This document shows positions 12,712-24,379 of a stretch of DNA of 64,000 nucleotides, in pieces. The DNA lies in the NCBI GenBank assembly GCA_028564705.1, contig JAPXFQ010002811.1, forward strand, positions 558,001 to 622,000. Direction: 5' to 3'. Source of the stretch: Apricaphanius iberus. Its lineage: Eukaryota; Chordata; Actinopteri; Cyprinodontiformes; Aphaniidae. The translations under genes and the position numbers were made by a program. How positions within the stretch are numbered: the stretch's first letter is position 1; each line of letters starts with the position of its first letter. Below the pieces are notes generated by a model. That model saw only the letters and a program-made list of their open reading frames with translations, searched no databases and was not told the DNA's origin.

Positions 12712-13094
12712 AGATGCACAGTAGTGCATTTGGTAGCAGTGTTGCTTTGCAGCAAAAAAGTCCTGGATTCAAATCCCTGTCTAGGGTCTTTCTGTTCCTA
12801 TTCTCGTTTTGAATGTGTGATTTCCTTCAGGGTACTCCGGCTTCCTTCCATAGTCAAAAAACAGGACTGTTAGGTTAATTGGTCAATCTAAATTGTTCTA
12901 TGGGCTAAGTGTTTGTGGGCCTAGTTGGTAGTCCTGTGTGTCTCTGTGTTGCCCTGCAATGGAATGGCGACCTGTTTAGGGTGTACCCTGCCTGCAGATA
13001 TGCACCAGCCCCACCGCAACTCTTCAAGGATAAGCAGCATAGATGGATGGATGGATGGATGGATGGATGGATCAATGGCTTGATGGATGGATGG
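12712..13094 (+). mobile_element. Second copy of the same SINE, plus strand
   Basis: The head reads GCATTTGGTAGCAGTGTTGC (A-box region) and GGATTCAAATCCC (B-box). The body matches the 12055-12394 copy and the tail is (GGAT)n at 13040-13094. It is more diverged, and I see no duplicated target site. It is head-to-head with the first copy across about 315 bp. Confidence 0.75.
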
Positions 13095-13340
13095 CTATTT
13101 CCTTTCCAGACTTTGGGTTTAACTTGTCTTCAGAAAAGTCATACCCACCTTTTCTGTTACGATTTTTTGATGTTTTCGTTTATGTTTTGATTTTTTCCTT
13201 GTTTACTAAGTATGTTCGTTAGGTCTTGTCATATTCATATTTCTCATTTGGGTTTAATTTCTTAGTTTTGTTCTGTTTCTCATAAATTTCGATGTATTTT
13301 TATTAGGCCTTCTCTCGTTTAGTTTCTAGATCTTGTGGGT

Positions 13341-13673
13341 CTTAATTCAGCTCCATCACAGTACCACTTGTGTAAGGTCTTGGGGAATGGGCACATCATT
13401 ATGGTGTGGAGAGGGTTTTCCATCTTCGTTATCCCATGGTGATCTGGGTCCCAATTTTATTGTATAACGTAGACACTCTCCCTTATCACAGTTTCACGAG
13501 ACACACACGTAGGGACCTTGAGGTGAGCACTCTTTTCGACTCCGGATGAGGAGCTCTTCAATGTGCATCACCTCTAGTGCCTGTGTCCACTGTTAGACTA
13601 CACTTAGACGTAGAGGGCTCAGGGTGATAGAGGAGGGGGGGTGGCCTGGCAGCCACACCCCGCCCCTCTGTTT
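13341..13673 (+). mobile_element. Old L1 3'-UTR, part 1
   Basis: This aligns with the 3' UTR of the full-length L1 at about 22075-22385. Shared blocks include AAGGNCTTGGG...TGGGCAC, a TCTTCG block, TAGACACT and the GTAGGGACCT block. It is AT-drifted compared with the younger copy. Its left limit is approximate. Confidence 0.7.
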
Positions 13674-13675
13674 TA

Positions 13676-14649
13676 CAGTTTTTCTCAGTTGCTTTGGTGC
13701 ATTTTTACATCACTATTAACATTTGCTCAACAGTTAGTGCATTTCTCAGAAGAATTTGTACAAACTGCAAAACCTAGCGGATAACCTGCAAAAGTGCTTC
13801 ACTTGCTCAAAATGAATAATTGATTCCTCAAAAACGAGTATTCATGTCAATGAAACTGTATGTGTCATCAAAATAATAAGTCCTGACACAATTGTTTATG
13901 AACAATACAGTCAATGGCTTTGTCATGTTTTCATTGTGACAGTTTACTCTCTGTGTTTTCCAAAACAAAAAAGTCAGATCTTGGTGACACTACCTGAAAA
14001 TGCTCAAGACAGCACTATACTCCTGCACAGCTATATGAAAACTACAGTAAAGTTACACATTGAGGTATTTAGTGAGGTAACTGAGTACAAGACACATATG
14101 TATGTTTCTAATATTTACTGTATATGCTGTTTGCAATTCTACAGCATTTTTAAAAAAATACACAGTCTCTTATTTAGAACAAAAAGTTCTACCATAATAC
14201 CATTATGGTAGAACTGTGCACAAATGTAAACAATATAACAGTACATCTTACTGTAAACTGAACATAAATTATCCCTGGACATCCACACGTTCCTCACAAA
14301 GGAATGTATGAAATTAACTTTAAAGATTTTGACAACTAGTTCAACAATTTTGTGTGTAATGACTCAAACAATGAAATGATGACTATTAGTTTAATAGGGA
14401 ATGACTATTCAGCATTCATAAATATGTGTCATTATGACTGACATGACATAAGCAAACGATAATGTTATAAAACAGCAGAGAATTGTATGAAAGTAACTGG
14501 TACAAGTCCAAAAGCATTTGCAATTTGTTCAAAGGAATGAGAAACTGCTACGATGACGTAGACAAATGACTGTTGTGGAGGTTGAACTAATAGTTGTCAG
14601 AACTTTCATTCTGATCTGAGAAGAGCAACAAAGCAACTGAGAAAAACTG
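13676..14649. mobile_element. TA-flanked DNA transposon remnant, Tc1/mariner-pogo type (974 bp)
   Basis: The left end CAGTTTTTCTCAGTTGCTTT and the right end AAAGCAACTGAGAAAAACTG are perfect inverted repeats of at least 21 bp. TA flanks both sides (13674-13675 and 14650-14651). The flanking L1 sequence rejoins exactly, using the younger L1 as the unoccupied reference (CTCTGTTTAAAGTTCACATT versus CTCTGTTTTA/AATGCACATT). CAGT-type ends and a TA target fit mariner/pogo-like elements. No transposase frame remains. Confidence 0.85.
14185..14215. repeat. Perfect 14-bp hairpin inside the TA-flanked element
   Basis: The arms are AGTTCTACCATAAT (14185-14198) and ATTATGGTAGAACT (14202-14215) with a 3-nt spacer. 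Confidence 0.9.
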
Positions 14650-14651
14650 TA

Positions 14652-15306
14652 AATGCACATTATAACAACAAGCATCAACACCATACTTAAGCAGGAGAAG
14701 GGGGGATAGGGGTCTTTCCACTCCCCTGTTCGCTATCCATCATCTGCGGGGGTCTTGGAAATCTGCTTTTCTTCATTCTAGAGGTTAGGGGGTCTGTCTC
14801 TCGGTTGCTCTGCTGTGGCATCGGTACGTGGACCTGGGAATATAGAGCGTGTATGAGTGAGTGTAAAGGGTCCTTTCCTGTGTGCTTCGTGCCTGACCAG
14901 TTCATCGGTGGGTTTGTTTGGCCTTGGTATGGTGCCTGGGTGCTCTGCGGTGTGCGGGATCAGGACTCAGGAGCTGCTAGAGCTTGGCTTCCGGTTGCTG
15001 ACTGGGCTTGGGCTGGGGATGCCATCCGTCCACTGTAGCTGTTGGTGTGGTGCTCCAGCAAGGGGCAGAGGGGGGCGGTGGGATGTTAATTGTGGGAGTT
15101 GGCTCGGGGTGGCGGCGGTTTATGCTCCCGTTGTCATATGCCTTCCCCCGGGGGCTTTCCTCTGCTTCTCCCTTCAGGGGTGTGGTCAGCCCTACGTCAG
15201 TTTGCCTGGGGCTCCTAGGCTCTGGGATCCTGGGATCATCTGTGGCCCCGATCTCCTCCATGTCTGCGTCGATTCTTTGAAGGCAGATTGACAGCTCCTG
15301 ACTACT
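14652..15306 (+). mobile_element. Old L1 3'-UTR, part 2
   Basis: It continues the old L1 after the TA-flanked insertion. It aligns at its start with 22396 onward (ACATTATAACAACAAGCATC versus ACATTAGAACAACACGCAAC) and at its end with about 23745-23785 (GTCGATTC...GATTGAC). It is about half as long as the corresponding younger segment, so it carries a large internal deletion or the younger UTR has expanded. Confidence 0.7.
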
Positions 15307-15647
15307 GGGCCCTCATTTATCAAATGTTCGTAGAAACTGTCATGTATTCTATCCTATGAATGAAATTTAAAATGTTTGTACGAACAAAAGTCTGATTTAT
15401 GAAATGTGCTGTGGCTACTCATACACACAGTCCTCCGCATACATCTGTTGATAAATCCCACTTGTGCGTACCCAGGTCCTCGTGGCCATTCAAAGTTATT
15501 TGCATACAGAAACGCCCTCAATTAACAGTATTTGGTAGCACCACATCATCTGTCGCATGCATTGAGTCCTTATATTAAAATAATGGTCAAGAGAGCAAAA
15601 AAGGAACTTCAGTGACACAGAGATCGAGGTTAAACATAGGTGGGGCA
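15307..15647. mobile_element. GGGCCC-ended DNA transposon, left part
   Basis: The left TIR is GGGCCCTCATTTATCAA (15307-15323); its inverse is at 25393-25409. The element is split by the full-length L1. Without it the element is about 1.34 kb. It resembles PIF/Harbinger-type elements; the 29281-30233 element has related ends (GGGCCTGATTTATCAA). The target-site duplication is ambiguous (1-4 bp). At 15601-15631 one frame reads NFSDTEIEV, similar to the N-terminus of the Myb/SANT-like protein of Harbinger elements. The ATG at 15584 is frameshifted from it. Confidence 0.7.
15632..15647. repeat. L1 target-site duplication, 5' copy
   Basis: AAACATAGGTGGGGCA is repeated after the poly-A at 24397-24412. 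The implied bottom-strand nick, GTTT/AACC, matches the L1 endonuclease preference for TTTT/AA. Confidence 0.92.
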
Positions 15648-15927
15648 GCTAGTAGTCTTATCCAAGCAGCGCTTGGATGGAACGTATGGAACGTATGGCG
15701 AGAGATGAGCTGCTGAGTTCTCGCGAGAGCTGTGCATAGGTGAACATGGCGGTTATGTGGTAAAATATACAATCAAAGTCAGGTAAAATAAGAAAATCAT
15801 TTTGAACCAAACGCAGCTTCTAAACTAACCATCAAGTTACTTTTTTTGTTCCCCTCTAAACAACCTGGACGAGAAAACATTGGATTCGCTGGAGTGCTAC
15901 CTAGACGAGTGCTTTGATAACATCGTT

Positions 15928-16713
15928 ATGGGTAAGTCACGGAAACCTGCTTCGGATACAACAACGAGCACACCGTCGCAGAAGCGCACTCGTTCCGAGG
16001 CTAGCACATCCACCGACTCGCAAGATAGAAGCTACGGCGACATCCTGGACTCAATAGACAAGAAGCTAACCAGCCTGGACGCGCGTCTCGCGCTGGTTGA
16101 GGTTCTTCATAAAGAATTTCAGGCTCTGAGGGAATCGCTGGAGTTCAGCCAACAACAAGTAGCTTCGCTAGTTACAGAAAACCAAACACTAAAAGAAGAC
16201 GTTAAGAAACTCACCGAGGGAATGAAGCAGCTGTCTGGAGAAAACAAAAACTTCAAGGAGTCTATCCTAGACATCCAGGCCCGATCAATGAGGGACAATC
16301 TTGTTTTTTCGGGGATACCAGAGCAGGCTGAGGAAGATGCTGAAGTAGCCGTGCGAAAGTTCATTCAACACCAGCTGAAACTGCCAGACGACACGGTTAA
16401 AAGCATAACCTTCCATCGGGTTCACCGACTCGGAGGTAAGAAGCCCAACAACACCCGCCCGCGACCAATTGTTGCAAAATTTGAACATTTTAAACAAAAA
16501 GAACAAGTCAAAGGACGCGGGAGAGAGCTGCGGGGGACGAATTACAGCGTTAATGATCAGTTTCCGAAAGAAATCCTGGACAGAAGACGCATGTTATTTC
16601 CAATTAGAAAAAAACATATTAGTGAGGGCAGTAGGGCTACGGTTAGTGTGGATAAACTGTATGTTAACGGTCAGCTGTTTAGGGACCCTCAGGTTACTCC
16701 TTGGCTTTATTAG
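15928..16713 (+). CDS. L1 ORF1p (RNA-binding chaperone)
   Basis: ORF1p trimerises, coats L1 RNA and helps reverse transcription as a nucleic-acid chaperone. I start at the ATG at 15928 (MGKSRKPASD). The frame is open upstream to at least 15880 but without ATG. The product is 261 residues. A Ser/Thr/Lys-rich N-terminus is followed by a heptad-like coiled coil at roughly residues 35-125 (LDSIDKKLTSLDARLALVE to KQLSGENKNFKESI). Then comes an RRM-like domain beginning RSMRDNLVFSGIPE, and a C-terminal domain with FHRVHRLGGKKPNNTRPRPI and a FPKEILDRRRMLFPIRK block. This order is that of the L1 ORF1p (transposase 22) family. The frame is intact from start to stop, unlike ORF2. No gag-type zinc knuckle is seen. 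Confidence 0.88.
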   Translation: MGKSRKPASDTTTSTPSQKRTRSEASTSTDSQDRSYGDILDSIDKKLTSLDARLALVEVLHKEFQALRESLEFSQQQVASLVTENQTLKEDVKKLTEGMKQLSGENKNFKESILDIQARSMRDNLVFSGIPEQAEEDAEVAVRKFIQHQLKLPDDTVKSITFHRVHRLGGKKPNNTRPRPIVAKFEHFKQKEQVKGRGRELRGTNYSVNDQFPKEILDRRRMLFPIRKKHISEGSRATVSVDKLYVNGQLFRDPQVTPWLY

Positions 16714-17139
16714 TCATATTTAACAGAACCAAGACAGAATTAGCTTTATCAGACAACTATAGTTTAAAAAAAAAAGCACAGCTCAGCAGGTTGTTTTTGT
16801 TTGTTAATGTGGGTAGGGGCAGGGCTGTGCACTAGATTGCTTTTTCTTTTTTTTTCTTTCTTTTTTTCTTTTTCACTATTATCTTTCTCACATTTGTACC
16901 ACCAAATCTCTTTATCACCTTTTTTCCTTTTTCTCTCTCACACACACACAGACTTTTATCATGGCATATTCATGTTTTTCCATCATACTTTCATTCTGTA
17001 CACACCTGTATGGTGCATTATTTGCCTCGCTTTATCTCTGCTTCTGTTTTTTTTCAATCTGGCAACCCCATGGACAAACCAAAATTACACCTATATTCAT
17101 CCTTGGCGATAGTACATATCTAAGGTTTATCTTAGCTCT

Positions 17140-20100
17140 ATGAATCCTGTAAAATTTATAACATGGAATATTCGCGGCGCTAGCTACAGAGATAAAACCA
17201 TTAAGATTTTCAACCATCTTACAAGACTGAAGGCAGATGTCGTCTTACTACAGGAGACTCATAAATCAAGTTCAACAGCTAATGATTTAAAAACACCAGA
17301 GTATCCTAATATATTTTCTTCATGCTATAACTCTAGACAACGAGGAGTAGCAATATTAATAAATATAAATACTAATTTTAAAGTAATAGACACAGCTACA
17401 GATCCAGAAGGTAGATTTATAATATTAAAACTATTTATAAATAACCAAAAGTTATGTATAGTTAGTATATATGGTCCAAATGTTGACGACCCCTCATTCT
17501 TTCATACTTTCTTCTCGGTTTTGGCTAATCACATGGATTGCTCACTTGTTCTTGGGGGAGATTTCAACTTTGGACTAAATGAAGAAATAGACAGGCTCAG
17601 TACAGCAGGGACTCAGCGCAGATTGCAATCCATAGATATAGTTAAACAGTACATGAGCGATTATGGACTCTGCGATGCATGGCGATCACTTCATCCCAAC
17701 GACAGAAAATACACTTTTTACTCAAACGTACATCATTCTTATTCTAGATTGGACTATTTGTTAGTCAGCAGCTCACTGTTGAATGACATTTCAGACACTG
17801 AGATACATCCTATAGTGATCAGCGATCACGCTCCTGTTTCTTTAAATTTAGCAAATAAAATTGCAACCATTCAATATAAAAATTGGAGATTTAATACATC
17901 ATTACTTAAGGATAAAGAATTTATTAAATATATTGAAAAAGAATGGGCTTCATACATGGAATTTAATGATCTCCCTGGTATGTCGCCATCCACTCTATGG
18001 GAAGCAGGAAAGCTGTGATTAGAGGTAAAATAATTTCATTCTCATCAAATAAAAAGAGAACAGAAAATAAACATGTTCAGGAATAAGAAGAAACTATTAA
18101 ATCATTAGAAGCTTCCCTGGATAAAGAGAGCTTAAGTAAAATAAGGAAAGCAAAATTAGAATTAAATGAAATTATTCATAAAAGGACGCAGTTTTTAATC
18201 CAAAGACTTAGAATAGAAAACTTTGAACATAGTAATAAATCAGGTAGCTTCTTAGCTAATCAGTTAAAAATAAATAAAGAAAAAACAACTATTTCTGCAA
18301 TCAAAGACAAAATTGGGAATATAATATATGACCCTGAAAAAATAAACAACACTTTCAAAGAATTTTATGAGACTTTATACACACCAGAGATAAATCCTTC
18401 AAATAATGATATTGTACAATTTCTGGATAAAATAACTCTTCCTAAACTTTCAGACAGTCAAGCAAAGGCCCTGGATTCACCGCTAACAGTGTCTGAACTC
18501 CAGGAGGCCCTCCAATCCATGCCTAATAATAAAACTCCAGGTCCAGATGGATTTCCAGTAGAGTTCTATAAAGAATTCTGGAATATTCTGGCACCAACAT
18601 TTTACAAAATGTTGCAGGAAACAAAGGAAAATGGTCGAATACCACCAAACATGAATTCTGCCTACATCAATCTTCTATTAAAACCAGGAAAAGACCCTAT
18701 GTCTCCTACCAGTTATCGTCCCATTTCTCTTATCAATGTGGATCTGAAAATAATTTGCAAAGCTCTTGCAAGAAGGATAGAGAAAATAACACCTCTAATA
18801 ATCCACCCTGATCAAACAGGTTTTATAAAAGGTAGACTCTCTTCAACAAATTCATGTAGATTAATAGATTTAATAGATTATTCCCACTGTAAAAACGTCC
18901 AAACCAATATATTATCTTTAGATGCAGAAAAAGCATTTGATAGAGTTAACTGGAAATTTTTATTTGCAGCCTTAAATAAATTCGGATTCAGTAATTCTTT
19001 TGTAAACTGGTTAAAAATATTATACAGCTCACCAACAGCATGTATTGGGACCAATAATCAAACATCATCAAGGTTCTTTCTTCAGAGAGGTACCAGGCAG
19101 GGATATCCACTTTCTCCCTCCCTCTTTGCTATTTTTATTGAACCATTAGCAGCAGCAATCAGGCAAAATAATAATGTTAAAGGTATACAATGCAACAAAA
19201 TAGAACATAAAATCAGTTTATACGCAGATGATGTACTACTTTTTCTACAGCATTCACAAACTTCCTTGTATCAGGTAACTGAGTTAATAAAATCTTACTC
19301 AATAGTTTCAGACTATTCCATAAATTGGTTAAAATCTACAGTCCTTCCTATCAACTGTTCTTACCAGAGTCCTGTTGCTTTACAGCTCCGGTCGGGAAAT
19401 ATTACATATCTAGGTATCCATATCTCACCAAGACTGTCAGACTTATCTAAGCTAAATTACGTCCCACTTTTAAAAAAAGTGGAAGATGATCTGGCAAGAT
19501 GGAAATCCCTTCCAATATCACTTATTGGAAGGGTAGCTACAATAAAAATGATGGTTTTGCCTAGAATCAAATTATTTATTCTCAATGATCCCAAGCAAAC
19601 CATCACCTGATTGGTTTAGATCTCTGGACTCTTCTGTTTCTAAATTTCTTTGGAAAGATAAACCCCCACGTATCAGCTTAAAAACACTACAGAAGTCCAA
19701 AGATAAAGGAGGTCTAGACCTACCAAACTTTCGTCATTATTTCTTAGCCAACAGACTCCAATACACATCAAGATGGATAAAACACAGTTATATCGATGAG
19801 TGCTGGGTAGATGTAGAACAGACACTATGCAATAAGATAAAACTTTCAGATCTACCATTTATTAGCTCAAATATAAAACAAAATGAATGTTTCAAAAGTA
19901 TTAATATCAGCTCCTCTCTGACAGCTTGGTGGGAATTTCTTAAAATGACAAAGACCTCACTAGTCCCATGCAGGCGTACACCCATCTGGAATAACCCGGA
20001 TATCTTACAAAAAAAATGCATGATTAACTTTCCAGGCTGGAGTTGTAAAGGAATTGAATACCTGGAGCATATATTTGATGGAACAGACTTTATCCCCTTT

Positions 20101-20865
20101 AATACTTTGGTTACACAATTCGGAATTAACAAGAATAAATTCTTAGAATACCAACAAATTAAATCAATTATAAAAAATAAATTTAGGCTCAATACAGTTG
20201 ATTTACAAATTCCAGGAAAAGTTTTAGACTTCCTTAATCTTAACCCTCCCAAAATGCTATCTAAAATATACAAAACATTAAATAGAATAGATGAATCAAT
20301 AGCCCTTCCTATTTCAAAATGGGAGATGGACTTGTCCATCTCAATAGACCAAAACCTCTGGTCTCAAATTTCATTAAGAACCTTTACATTTCTTAAAAAT
20401 CCTAATCTACGATTAATACAATACAAAATCCTTCATAGAGTGCATTATACAGGGCAACGGATGTTCAAGATGGGTTATACGCCGTCTGATACCTGTTTAC
20501 AATGTACAAGCAATCTACCAGACAATTATATTCATGCTCTTTGGTTTTGCCCACCTGTTAAGAAATATTGGTACCAGATATGTGAAGATCTATCAAAGTG
20601 TCTGAAATGTAATATCACACCTGCTCCCACAGTTTGCTTGCTGGGAAATGTAGATGAAGTTACCATGGATACAAAGTCTATGCAATTATTTTACATCGCC
20701 TTTGGCATCGCTAAGAAAAATATCCTCTTGAACTGGAAAAATAAAAATACTCTGAATATTAATCAATATAGAGATCTCCTTCTGGATTACATTGGTCTAG
20801 AAACGGCATCTGCCTCCACATCTGATCAATCTTTCTGGTCACCCTTGATCAGTTCCATCACCTAG
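17140..20865 (+). pseudogene. L1 ORF2: endonuclease, reverse transcriptase, C-terminal zinc knuckle; three lesions
   Basis: ORF2p nicks target DNA and primes reverse transcription there. The ATG at 17140 opens an APE-type endonuclease with N10 (TWNIRG), E39 (LQETH), Y111 (YGPN), D141/N143 (GGDFN), D205 (SRLDYLL) and D229-H230 (SDHAPV). A one-base deletion near 18010-18013 ends that frame at TGA 18016-18018. The next frame carries a TAA at 18084-18086, then the reverse transcriptase: TPGPDGFPVEFY, SYRPISLINVD, LDAEKAFDRVNW, QGYPLSPSLFA and catalytic YADD in LYADDVLLF. A one-base insertion near 19568-19572 shifts to the third segment, open from 19585 to 20865. It ends with a CCHC knuckle (CLQC, H, ALWFC). 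All domains are present. Three independent small lesions make this copy inactive as written; an assembly error at one homopolymer site is possible. Confidence 0.92.
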
Positions 20866-23800
20866 TAGTGTCGGGCCCTTGATTCCGTTCTGTGGGACAC
20901 GGTTGCCGTTGTGAGCTTAAGGGTTGGTGGTGACTGCGGCGAGGTCCTTGGGGGTGGGTCCGCTTGCGGTTCGGCGGTAGGTGCCGTGACCCTCGCCTGG
21001 GATGGGACTTTGGGGGCTTTGTGTGGTGACTCCTAGTGGCTGCATGCGGCGCCTTAGGGGGGTCGTGCTGGCGGAGTCTGCTCTGGGGGGGTCTGGGCTG
21101 GGCCTGGGGCTCGGGGTTCTGGGGAGGCGTGCCCCCCGGCTGGGGCCCTGGCTGGGGCTTGGCCGGGGGGGGCCGCTGCCGTCGGTGCCGGCTGGGGGGG
21201 TGCTGTGGTCGGCCGGTGGTTGGCGGGCGCTGCTGCCCTTTCCATCTCCCCGGGCTGGTTCTTGTCTCTTGCTCCCCGGCGGCTGCTTGCCGCGTCCGGG
21301 CGCCGGCGAGAGGCCGCGGAGGGTGGCCGGCGTCTCCGGGCCCGATCGGCTATATTGATACTGGACATGGCTCCTGGGTCTTGGTCTTAGCCCTCGCGGG
21401 GGTGCTGGGGTGGGGGCCTCTGGCCGGTGTTGGTCGGCCTCCACGGTGACTGACCGGTTGGTGGGGTGTGGGCTGGTGGGTGGAGGTGCTGGGTTCTGTT
21501 GCCACCCGGCCACCGGGCGGTAGTAGCAAGGCTGGAAGATGTCGGCCTGGGGATTGGCCGCCCGGGACTTCGGTCTGCTCACGGCCCTGGCGCGGCATGT
21601 CCGGGGTACCCGAGTCGGTGGTGCGCCGGGTTCCGGCCTCGGCGCGGGGGCCCTCGGACGCTGGCGGTGCCTGGGGCGTCTCTTATTGGTGGGGAGGCTT
21701 TTTACCATCTAGCACAAGCGCTCTTTTTAATGGGGTGCGCTTGGGACGGGAGGGGGGAGGGCGTTGAGGGGGAGGGGGGGCTAAACTCAACCTGAGTGTC
21801 TAGTGACATGTGTTTTGTTAGCAGTGTGAATGTTGGGAAGGATTTAGGTATGCCCCTGGCATGGGGGCTGGTGGATTGCCGGGGCCCCCCTGGGGCTCGG
21901 GGGTGCCGCTGCCGTGGGCCCCGACTAGACGTGCTGGGGCCTCCCAACCCTGGTGGATCGGCCGAACGGGGGTGCATATTGGAGTCAGCAGGGGAGCTGG
22001 CTCCCTGGGGTTGGCAATGGTCACCCCAGTTATTTTCTCCCCATCCCCATGCCTCTGTCTGCCTGCTCCTTCATTCTACCATTCACAAGGCCTTGGGACG
22101 TGGGCACGTCACTGGGGTGCGGGATGGAGCTTCCGTCTTCGCTTATTGAGCAACTTAGACACTACACTTGCAACATTTACATGGAACGCACATGTAGGGA
22201 CCTGGCGGTGTGGCGCATTGGCGATGGGGGCGGGACCCCTCATGGGGGGGCCCCCTATAGGGGCCCGTTGTGGGGGCCTCGCCTGTGGTGCCGGCACCCA
22301 CTGGTTAAACGCATCTAGACACTGAGGGCCCGGGGGGGGGAGATGGGGGTACCCGGCAGTATTCCCATGTCCCTCCCCCCTCTGTTTAAAGTTCACATTA
22401 GAACAACACGCAACAACACCACATTGAGCTGGGGGAGAGGGGCCTGGGGGTCCTTTCCACACCCATGTTCTTTGGACCCATCAGGGTGTCGGAAGGCCCG
22501 GATAGAACATCACAGCCGTCTGGTCGGGGTCCTGGGCTGGTGTGCTGCTCTTGCCGGTGTGGCTCTTGCCGATGTGGGGGCCTTGGTGGTCTCTTGTCCC
22601 CGTACTGGTGGGCAAAGGGGTCTGTATCCTGGGTGCAGGGGCAGGGTTCCCTACTTTTGGGGCGTCTGTCCCTGGCGCATGGGAGTTGTATGAGTTTATC
22701 GTGTGTACATATGGGGGGTATGAATGAGTGTATAGCATCCTTTTTTCGTATGTCCTGTATTTGTAAGAATGTGTACGCATGAGAGGGAGGGTACGTATGA
22801 GTGTCTCTGTTTGTCTATGTCTACCTGTCAGGTTGGGTGTTTGGCTGCTCTCTGGCCTGATGCGTCTTATTCCCTCCCCGTCACTCCCCGTCGGTGATGG
22901 TTGCTCCTGCCCGCTGGTTGATGATGGCTCTTGATGCCTGGGGCCGGGGGTCCCGGTTGCGGCCCGGCTCGGTCCTGGTGCATGTCGGGCGGGTCCTCGG
23001 TGGTCCGGTGTGTCGGGCGGCCGCTGTTTCGGGCCGACGTCCTCCTTGGATTGACTGGGGCACCTCTTCTGGGGGTGCCGGGGTTGTAGAACAGGTTGGT
23101 GCCGTCCGGTGGATCGGTGGGGACCGTGCCTGGCGCCTAGTACTCCTGCCGGTGCCAGGACTTCTGCTGGCCGGTCTGTTCACCTGGTGGGGCTGTCCGG
23201 CATTGGCTGGGCCCCTGATCTTGGCGCCCTACGTGGGGCAGGATCTGGACCCGGGAGCTGGAAGATCTGGATGTCCAGGTGCCGGCTGGGCGCGGCCTGG
23301 GGAGGGCGTACATCCGCTGTGGCTCTTACTGTGGCTCCCTGGCGTGTGGGTGTGTGGAGGCGGGCCGGGTTGTTGGCGGTGGGTATTGGTCCGGGGTGGC
23401 GGCGGCGTGTGTTGTCCGTCGGTTGGCTGCGGATCCCCCTTGCCTGCGGCGGGGGGCCCTTGGCGGCTGGTCCCTCGTTGGGGCCCCGCTTTGGGGCGGG
23501 GTGCCCCTGATCCCCGTGGCCTCCGGTTCCTGGTCAGGGCCCGCCCTGGAGTAGCCGGTTACCGGCGGAGCTCGTGGGCTCGTCACTGCGATCTCTCGGG
23601 CCCCAGCATTGCGGCTGGTGGGTGTTCCCCTGGGGCTTCCATCCGTTCCTCTCTTGGCGGGTGATCGACCGCGCTGATCCGCCTGTGGCCTCTGTACTCT
23701 GTGGGACCCTGGATGCATACATCTCTTGCCTCCTCCTTATCTGTGTCGATTCCTGTAGACGGATTGACGGTTCCTTACACCAGCTATCAATCACTTGCAT

Positions 23801-24379
23801 GGGGAAACCTTATTCAGACCTTCATGCTCGCACACACACATAGGTGTGGGGACATTGGTGAGGACGGACATATCTTAAGCTGAGGTTATCATCATTAGTT
23901 AGTTGTTCACAGGAGCTTACCAGAAACATTTGTATTATGTTCATTAATCAATGCTTGTGTGTAGTGAATGTGTAATTCTTAGTTTATTCTACTAGATCCG
24001 AACTATTGGTTTGGTTCTGTACAGTTTGTTGTTTTTGTTTTGTATTACTGTTTCTCTGCCGTCCGGCAGAGGTGGAGGACTGGGATGTTTTCTTGTGTTC
24101 TTTGTTTGCCTCCCTGTCTTGTGTCGTCGGTTCGCACCTCTGCTGGTCCGGTTTCTTTTCTTCACCTTCTTCCTTTCTCCCTTCTTGTCTCAGTTTAATG
24201 TCCATGACGTCAGGAAATTGAACCCACAGTAATCACTAATAAAGATTTTTCATACATATACATCAAGTGGCGTACTACAGCGAAGCTGTAATACTCTGCT
24301 TGGGAAAGTAAAACTGTTGGGCTTGTACTTGGTACTCAGACACCAATTCTGAGTAGCATACTGCTAGACAGGACACGTT
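20866..24379 (+). other. L1 3' UTR: long, GC-rich, G-biased
   Basis: About 3.5 kb, markedly GC-rich and rich in G runs on the sense strand until about 23700, then AT-rich to the poly-A. Many overlapping frames up to about 260 codons occur on both strands but are compositional (Pro/Arg/Gly/Trp-rich). Matching sequence in the older L1 copy shows that this is a family UTR and not a foreign insert. AATAAA is at 24238-24243. Confidence 0.8.

Noticed and set aside
19788..20339. 183-codon antisense frame
   Set aside because: Shadow of L1 ORF2 on the opposite strand.
20917..23843. Many long frames on both strands (for example 263 codons at 20917-21708 minus, 256 codons at 22894-23664 plus)
   Set aside because: They lie in the GC-rich L1 3' UTR, overlap one another in several frames, and have Pro/Arg or Gly/Trp-rich composition with no domain. 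GC content alone makes stops rare.
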